The notes beneath the pieces are model-generated. The model worked only from the letters and a program-made list of their open reading frames with translations, was not told the origin of the DNA and ran no database searches. Source: Spirulina sp034932185 (lineage in GTDB: Bacteria > Cyanobacteriota > Cyanobacteriia > Cyanobacteriales > Spirulinaceae). From it: a stretch of DNA of 64,000 bases. Location of the stretch: positions 6,857 through 70,856 of the forward strand of contig NZ_JAYGHW010000040.1 of assembly GCF_034932185.1 (NCBI RefSeq), read 5' to 3'. Every line of letters starts with the position of its first letter. Positions within the stretch are counted from its first letter, which is position 1. This document shows, piece after piece, positions 60,036 to 64,000 of the stretch. The translations under genes and the position numbers were made by a program.

Positions 60036-60674
60036 TGCCACGGGTGCAACCAAATCTGTGCCGATTAAACAGGCGCGATCGCAATTCGCCCCCGTAAAAT
60101 CTGCCCCTTGCACCTCCGCACAGAGGAGATTCGCTCCGGCCAGGTTCGCCCCGGCTAAATTCGCCCCCCGCAGATCGCATTCTTCTAAATTGGCCTCACT
60201 CAAGTTGGCCCCTTGGAGATCCGCCTGGGCCAGCGTCGCCCCTTTCAGGTTGGCACTGTTTAAATTCGCCCCCCGTAAATCCGCCCCCCGCAAATCCGCC
60301 CCGGCAAAATTCACGCCGGTTAAATTCGCCCCACTCAAAAACGCCCCACTTAAGGCCGCTTGAATCCCCTTGGCGCTCATCAGGTTACAGCCCCGAAGAT
60401 TACTGCCCCGCAAATCCCCATGGGAGAAATCACTTTGCATCAAATTCGCCCCGATAAAATTCGCCCGGCCGTCAATTTGCAACAACTGCGCCCCCAATAA
60501 ATTCGCCCCATCCAAACGGCTCCCCTTCAGGCAAGCATGGGACAGATCCACCCCCACCAAACTTGCCCCGGCCAAGTTGACCCGCTCCAAAACAGCATTG
60601 GCGAGATCTTGATCATCAAGGTTAACCCCGGCCAAGGTTTTGACTGTGCCGGTACGAATTGCAGCAATATCCAT
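60021..60674 (-). CDS. Pentapeptide repeat protein
   Basis: A 217-residue protein made almost entirely of A(D/N)LxX pentapeptide repeats (for example LAGASLVGVDLSHACLKGSR, GADLRGADLRGANLNSANLK), about 35 units from residue 25 to 205, predicted to fold as a right-handed quadrilateral beta-helix. The first 20 residues (MDIAAIRTGTVKTLAGVNLD) form a cap. No signal peptide is seen. Such proteins are very common in cyanobacteria; the function is unknown. It converges on yebC with a 15-base overlap. Confidence 0.92.
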   Translation of the reverse strand: MDIAAIRTGTVKTLAGVNLDDQDLANAVLERVNLAGASLVGVDLSHACLKGSRLDGANLLGAQLLQIDGRANFIGANLMQSDFSHGDLRGSNLRGCNLMSAKGIQAALSGAFLSGANLTGVNFAGADLRGADLRGANLNSANLKGATLAQADLQGANLSEANLEECDLRGANLAGANLAGANLLCAEVQGADFTGANCDRACLIGTDLVAPVASNQR

Positions 60675-60830
60675 AGGGGTTGGGGGAGGTGTTCGGAAAA
60701 TACGACTTACGAGAGAGGGACTCTCCCCGTCAGTATAGAACTAACGACAGCATCTGTAGAAGCCCCTCAGTCCCGGCTGACGGTTTCCCAGCATTCTCAT
60801 CAAGTAGATCCCACGGAGTAATCAAAAGTT

Positions 60831-62747
60831 ATGGCAAAAGTTGTTGGAATTGACCTCGGCACGACAAACTCCTGTGTGGCTGTGATGGAGGGCGGCAAGC
60901 CTACCGTCATTGCCAACGCTGAAGGCTTCAGAACGACCCCCTCGGTAGTAGCCTATGCCAAAAATGGCGATCGCCTCGTCGGTCAAATCGCCAAACGCCA
61001 AGGGGTCATGAACCCCACCAACACCTTCTATTCCGTCAAACGCTTCATTGGCCGGAAACACGGGGAAGTCAACGTCGAAACCACCGAAGTTTCCTACAAA
61101 GTCCTCCAAGACAGCAACGGCAACGTCAAAATCGACTGTCCCGCCCTCAATAAACAATTCGCCCCGGAAGAAATTTCCGCCCAAGTCCTCCGCAAACTGA
61201 TCGAAGATGCCAGCAAGTACCTCGGCGAAACCGTGACGCAAGCCGTAATTACCGTACCGGCATATTTTAACGACTCCCAACGCCAAGCCACCAAAGACGC
61301 GGGTAAAATCGCGGGCGTGGAAGTGCTGCGGATCATCAACGAACCCACCGCCGCCTCCCTCGCCTACGGCTTGGACAAAAAGAGCAACGAAACGATTCTC
61401 GTTTTTGACCTGGGGGGCGGGACGTTTGACGTATCGATTTTAGAAGTGGGTGACGGTGTATTTGAAGTGCTGTCCACCTCTGGGGATACCCATTTAGGGG
61501 GGGATGACTTCGATAAAAAAATCGTTGATCACCTCGCTGAAACCTTCAAAAACACCGAAGGCATCGATCTCCGCAAAGATAGCCAAGCCCTACAACGACT
61601 CACCGAAGCCGCTGAAAAAGCCAAAATCGAGCTTTCCAGCGTCACCCAAGCGGAAATCAACCTCCCCTTCATCACCGCCACCCAGGACGGCCCCAAACAC
61701 CTGGATATGACCCTCACCCGTGCGCAATTTGAAGAACTCTGCGCCGATCTGATCGATCGCTGCCGGATTCCGGTGGAAAATGCGGTGCGGGATGCCAAGC
61801 TGGATAAAAGCGCGATTAACGAAATCGTTCTCGTCGGGGGTTCGACCCGGATTCCTGCCATTAAAGAGGTGGTGAAAAAGGTCTTAGGTAAAGACCCCAA
61901 TCAAACCGTCAACCCTGATGAAGTGGTGGCTGTGGGTGCTGCGATTCAAGGGGGTGTGTTAGCTGGGGAAGTGAAGGATATCCTCCTTTTGGATGTCACA
62001 CCCCTTTCCTTAGGTGTGGAAACCCTCGGCGGTGTGATGACCAAAATCATCCCCCGCAACACGACAATCCCCACGAAAAAATCCGAAGTCTTCTCCACCG
62101 CCGTTGATGGTCAAACCAATGTGGAAATCCACGTTCTCCAAGGGGAACGGGAAATGTCTAAGGATAACAAGAGTTTGGGAACGTTCCGCCTCGATGGGAT
62201 TCCCCCCGCTGCCCGTGGTGTGCCGCAAATTGAAGTTACGTTTGACATTGATGCCAACGGGATTTTAAACGTCACCGCCAAGGATAAGGGGACGGGTAAA
62301 GAGCAATCCATCAGTATCACGGGGGCTTCTACCCTGCCGGATACGGAAGTGGAGCGGATGGTACGGGAAGCGGAAGCCAATGCTACTGCTGACAAGGAAC
62401 GCCGGGAAAAAATCGATCGCAAGAACCAAGCCGATTCCCTTGTTTACCAAGCGGAAAAACAAATCACCGAGTTGGGCGATAAGGTCTCTGCGGCTGATAA
62501 GGAAAAAGCTGAGGCTTTGATCAAAGACCTGCGGGAAGCGGTGCAAACGGAGAATGATGAGAAGATTCAAACCGTGATGCCGGAATTGCAACAGGTGCTC
62601 TATAGCATCGGTAGCAGTGTTTATCAAGATGCAGCGGGGGCGGCCGGCGCACCGGGGGCGGAAGGGCCTCAGGATGGCCCCACCAGCGGCGGCTCTAGCG
62701 ATGGTGGCGATGATGTCATTGATGCAGAGTTTTCGGAAACCAAGTAG
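60831..62747 (+). CDS. dnaK: Molecular chaperone DnaK (Hsp70)
   Basis: A 638-residue Hsp70 chaperone. The ATPase domain (1-385) begins GIDLGTTNSCVAVMEGG, with VTVPAYFNDSQRQATKDAGK, INEPTAASLAYGLDK, VFDLGGGTFDVSILE and the LVGGSTRIPAIKEVV segment, all Hsp70 signatures. The linker DILLLDVTPLSLGVETLGG leads to the substrate-binding domain. The C-terminus is Gly/Ala-rich and ends DDVIDAEFSETK, close to the EEVD-like DVIDAEF of bacterial DnaK; this resembles the essential cyanobacterial DnaK2 type. No CIRCE element was found upstream. A strong terminator follows at 62799. Confidence 0.97.
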   Translation: MAKVVGIDLGTTNSCVAVMEGGKPTVIANAEGFRTTPSVVAYAKNGDRLVGQIAKRQGVMNPTNTFYSVKRFIGRKHGEVNVETTEVSYKVLQDSNGNVKIDCPALNKQFAPEEISAQVLRKLIEDASKYLGETVTQAVITVPAYFNDSQRQATKDAGKIAGVEVLRIINEPTAASLAYGLDKKSNETILVFDLGGGTFDVSILEVGDGVFEVLSTSGDTHLGGDDFDKKIVDHLAETFKNTEGIDLRKDSQALQRLTEAAEKAKIELSSVTQAEINLPFITATQDGPKHLDMTLTRAQFEELCADLIDRCRIPVENAVRDAKLDKSAINEIVLVGGSTRIPAIKEVVKKVLGKDPNQTVNPDEVVAVGAAIQGGVLAGEVKDILLLDVTPLSLGVETLGGVMTKIIPRNTTIPTKKSEVFSTAVDGQTNVEIHVLQGEREMSKDNKSLGTFRLDGIPPAARGVPQIEVTFDIDANGILNVTAKDKGTGKEQSISITGASTLPDTEVERMVREAEANATADKERREKIDRKNQADSLVYQAEKQITELGDKVSAADKEKAEALIKDLREAVQTENDEKIQTVMPELQQVLYSIGSSVYQDAAGAAGAPGAEGPQDGPTSGGSSDGGDDVIDAEFSETK

Positions 62748-62798
62748 GGTTTAAGCGCTAACCCTTTGGTTGGGAAAAATTGGGGAGTAATCCCCCTG

Positions 62799-62824
62799 CC
62801 CCCCTAAATCAAGGGGGGTTTTTT
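62799..62824 (+). terminator. Rho-independent terminator of dnaK
   Basis: CCCCCCT and AGGGGGG form a 7-bp stem with a 6-base loop followed by TTTTTT. It ends 77 bases past the dnaK stop. Confidence 0.9.
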
Positions 62825-62912
62825 AATGGGCTGAATGAGGGGCGATCGCCTTTCCCCATGAGGATCATTTGGCGAGGTTGTCGGGGGTTAGGACGGATAG
62901 TTTTATTGCATG

Positions 62913-63006
62913 GATCGCTCCCCCGGCCCCGTCTTCGTTTTGGGGGGCGATTTCAAAGCGTTCCCCTTGGGAGTCAAGGGAGAGGAAATCTTGAGCCTCT
63001 TTGGCG
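62913..63006 (-). pseudogene. Duplicated fragment of the mutS2 3' end
   Basis: This 94-base stretch matches the coding end of mutS2 at 63704-63796 in the same orientation: 12 mismatches in the first 80 aligned bases by hand count. It contains GTTTTGGGG and TTCAAAGCGTTCC. It holds no open frame of its own and no stop-to-start gene. The pair of copies flanks the antitoxin/PIN cassette. Confidence 0.88.
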
Positions 63007-63070
63007 TTTTAGGCAAAGGCTGTAACATTGAAGTAAGTGGAATCAATCTACTATGGCAAGGAGGTCAAGC

Positions 63071-63280
63071 ATGATTGTGCTAACAGGAGTCTACTCGAAC
63101 GGTAACATTACACTTACAGAACCTTTACCCCAGGATTTAGAAGGGAAGCAAATTCAAATCATCATCCAAGAGTTACCCAGATCTCAAAAACGTCGCCAAA
63201 GTGGCAGTGCTAAAGGAAAAATCTGGATGGCTGCTGATTTTGATGCCCCTCTGGACGATTTTCAGTCCTATACATCATGA
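63071..63280 (+). CDS. DUF2281-like putative antitoxin of a PIN module
   Basis: A 69-residue protein: MIVLTGVYSNGNITLTEPLP, then LEGKQIQIIIQELP and an end DFDAPLDDFQSYTS. The small beta-rich start (GVYxNGxIxLxE) and the terminal acidic DFDAPLDDF are typical of VapB-like antitoxins placed before PIN toxins in cyanobacteria. ATG 63071 has AAGGAGG 6 bases upstream, which decides against the ATG 63053 extension. The stop overlaps the start of the broken PIN gene (ATGA). Confidence 0.75.
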   Translation: MIVLTGVYSNGNITLTEPLPQDLEGKQIQIIIQELPRSQKRRQSGSAKGKIWMAADFDAPLDDFQSYTS

Positions 63281-63660
63281 AAATTCTACTCGATACCCAC
63301 GCATTTTTATGATTTGTCAATGATGATGCTCAATTAAGTTCTACGGCTAGAAACCTAATTGAATCAAATACTGATGTATGGGTTAGTATTGCAAGTCTAT
63401 GGGAAATCGCGATTAAAGTGAGTATTAATAAACTGACTTTGCCACAGCCATTTAATGAGTTTATTTCTCAACAACTTCAAATTAATGAAATGGATGTTTT
63501 GTCTATTTCTATTGCTCACTTAAATCACCTTCTCACGCTACCCCTCCATCATCGTGATCCCTTTGATCGTTTGCTGATTGCTCAATCTCAGTTGGAAAAA
63601 GTACCGCTCGTTAGTCTTGATTCGATTTTTGATCGTTACGACATCCATCGTATTTGGTGA
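63277..63660 (+). pseudogene. PIN-domain toxin (VapC-like) with an in-frame stop at codon 12
   Basis: From ATG 63277 the frame reads MKILLDTHAFL, then TGA (63310-63312) where homologues have Trp (DTHAFLWF), then continues FVNDDAQLSSTARNLIES, VWVSIASLWEIAIKVSINKL, HHRDPFDRLLIAQSQ and DSIFDRYDIHRIW to TGA at 63658. The rest of the 127-codon PIN domain appears undamaged, with the metal-binding Asp, Glu and the RDPFDRLLIAQ signature. A TGG-to-TGA change explains the break, so it is a recent pseudogene or a sequencing error. The antitoxin stays intact. Confidence 0.85.
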
Positions 63661-63688
63661 TTTTGAGGATTGCTACATTTCGATATTT

Positions 63689-64000
63689 TCATTGTAGGTA
63701 GGCGATCGTTACTCCGGCTCCGCCTTCGTTTTGGGGAGCGAGTTCAAAGCGTTCCACTTGGGGGTGGAGGGTGAGGAAATCTTGCACCCCTTGGCGGAGT
63801 TTGCCCGTGCCTTTGCCGTGGATGATCCAGAGGATGCCCGCATTGAGGGCGCGTTGAATCGCGGCTTCGAGGGCCGTTTCCATTTGGCCCACCCGTTGGC
63901 CGCGAATGTCGAGGGTCGTGGTTTCGGTGCGGACGGCGGCGCGGGGGGGTGGGGTTTTGACGAGGGGGATTTTAGCTTTGGGGGGTTCGGGGGGATCAAC
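63689..64000 (-). CDS. mutS2: MutS2 C-terminal part with Smr domain (partial)
   Basis: The C-terminal 103 codons of MutS2, cut by the right edge. The Smr nuclease-like domain is visible: TLDIRGQRVGQMETALEAAI (LDLRG motif, here LDIRG), LWIIHGKGTGKLRQGVQDFL (the HGxGTGxLR motif) and an ending GGAGVTIAYLQ. A proline-rich linker precedes it. MutS2 acts on recombination intermediates and, in some bacteria, on collided ribosomes. The frame is open to the edge. Its last 93 bases have a decayed direct copy at 62913-63006. Confidence 0.9.
   Translation of the reverse strand, partial: VDPPEPPKAKIPLVKTPPPRAAVRTETTTLDIRGQRVGQMETALEAAIQRALNAGILWIIHGKGTGKLRQGVQDFLTLHPQVERFELAPQNEGGAGVTIAYLQ

Noticed and set aside
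60675..60830. CIRCE operator upstream of dnaK
   Set aside because: No TTAGCACTC-N9-GAGTGCTAA dyad is present.

Overview
The window is chromosomal DNA of a cyanobacterium with beta-carboxysomes. The evidence is form IB RuBisCO (rbcL-rbcX-rbcS), a ccmK-ccmK-ccmL-ccmM-ccmN cluster, NDH-1 CO2-uptake genes, ycf3, a Psb35-like gene, cyanobacterial DUF families (DUF1830, DUF2301, DUF2330, DUF2555, DUF4079) and very frequent HIP1 octamers (GCGATCGC). The species cannot be named from the sequence alone.

Layout. 1-8.5 kb: the end of accD with an ABC exporter, a diguanylate cyclase, a DUF2301 membrane protein, a J-domain/TPR protein, then an unusual membrane protein (cyclic-nucleotide-binding domain + degenerate sigma-54-activator AAA+ domain + NosR-like polyferredoxin) directly upstream of cysK. 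8.6-22.6 kb: a carbon-concentrating supercluster. rbcLXS and ccmKKLMN lie on the minus strand; ndhF-ndhD-CO2 hydration protein are divergent on the plus strand, followed by a convergent SulP transporter. 22.8-29.4 kb: DUF2237, an RnfD-like membrane protein, a secreted DUF2330 protein, a membrane class III nucleotide cyclase and a radical SAM protein.

29.3-38 kb is an accessory island. It holds an intact type I restriction-modification operon (hsdM-hsdS-hsdR), an upstream mosaic of decayed hsdM fragments interleaved with a YgiT-type zinc-finger gene and a Uma2 gene, and a downstream EVE-domain gene whose start codon appears mutated. 38-48 kb: DUF1830, DUF4079, Psb35-like, a 54-residue gene, a large OprB/SLH porin, an intronless tRNA-Leu(UAA), comM, ycf3, gatC, DUF2555, coaBC and rpe. 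48-64 kb: housekeeping and signalling genes (argZ/agrE, pyrC, tldD, CHASE2-GGDEF-EAL, yebC, pentapeptide repeat protein, dnaK, mutS2) interspersed with toxin-antitoxin type modules (DUF433 with a broken DUF5615 partner, VapBC, HEPN-MNT, and a DUF2281-like antitoxin with a nonsense-mutated PIN toxin).

Two themes stand out. First, at the hsd locus and at mutS2, small defence or TA cassettes sit between direct, diverged duplications of the end of the neighbouring gene; this looks like insertion or amplification by partial gene duplication followed by decay. Second, intergenic DNA is full of short dispersed palindromes and low-complexity C/T/A tracts, and some of these have become part of coding sequence (the tail of ndhD, and the CHASE2 domain).
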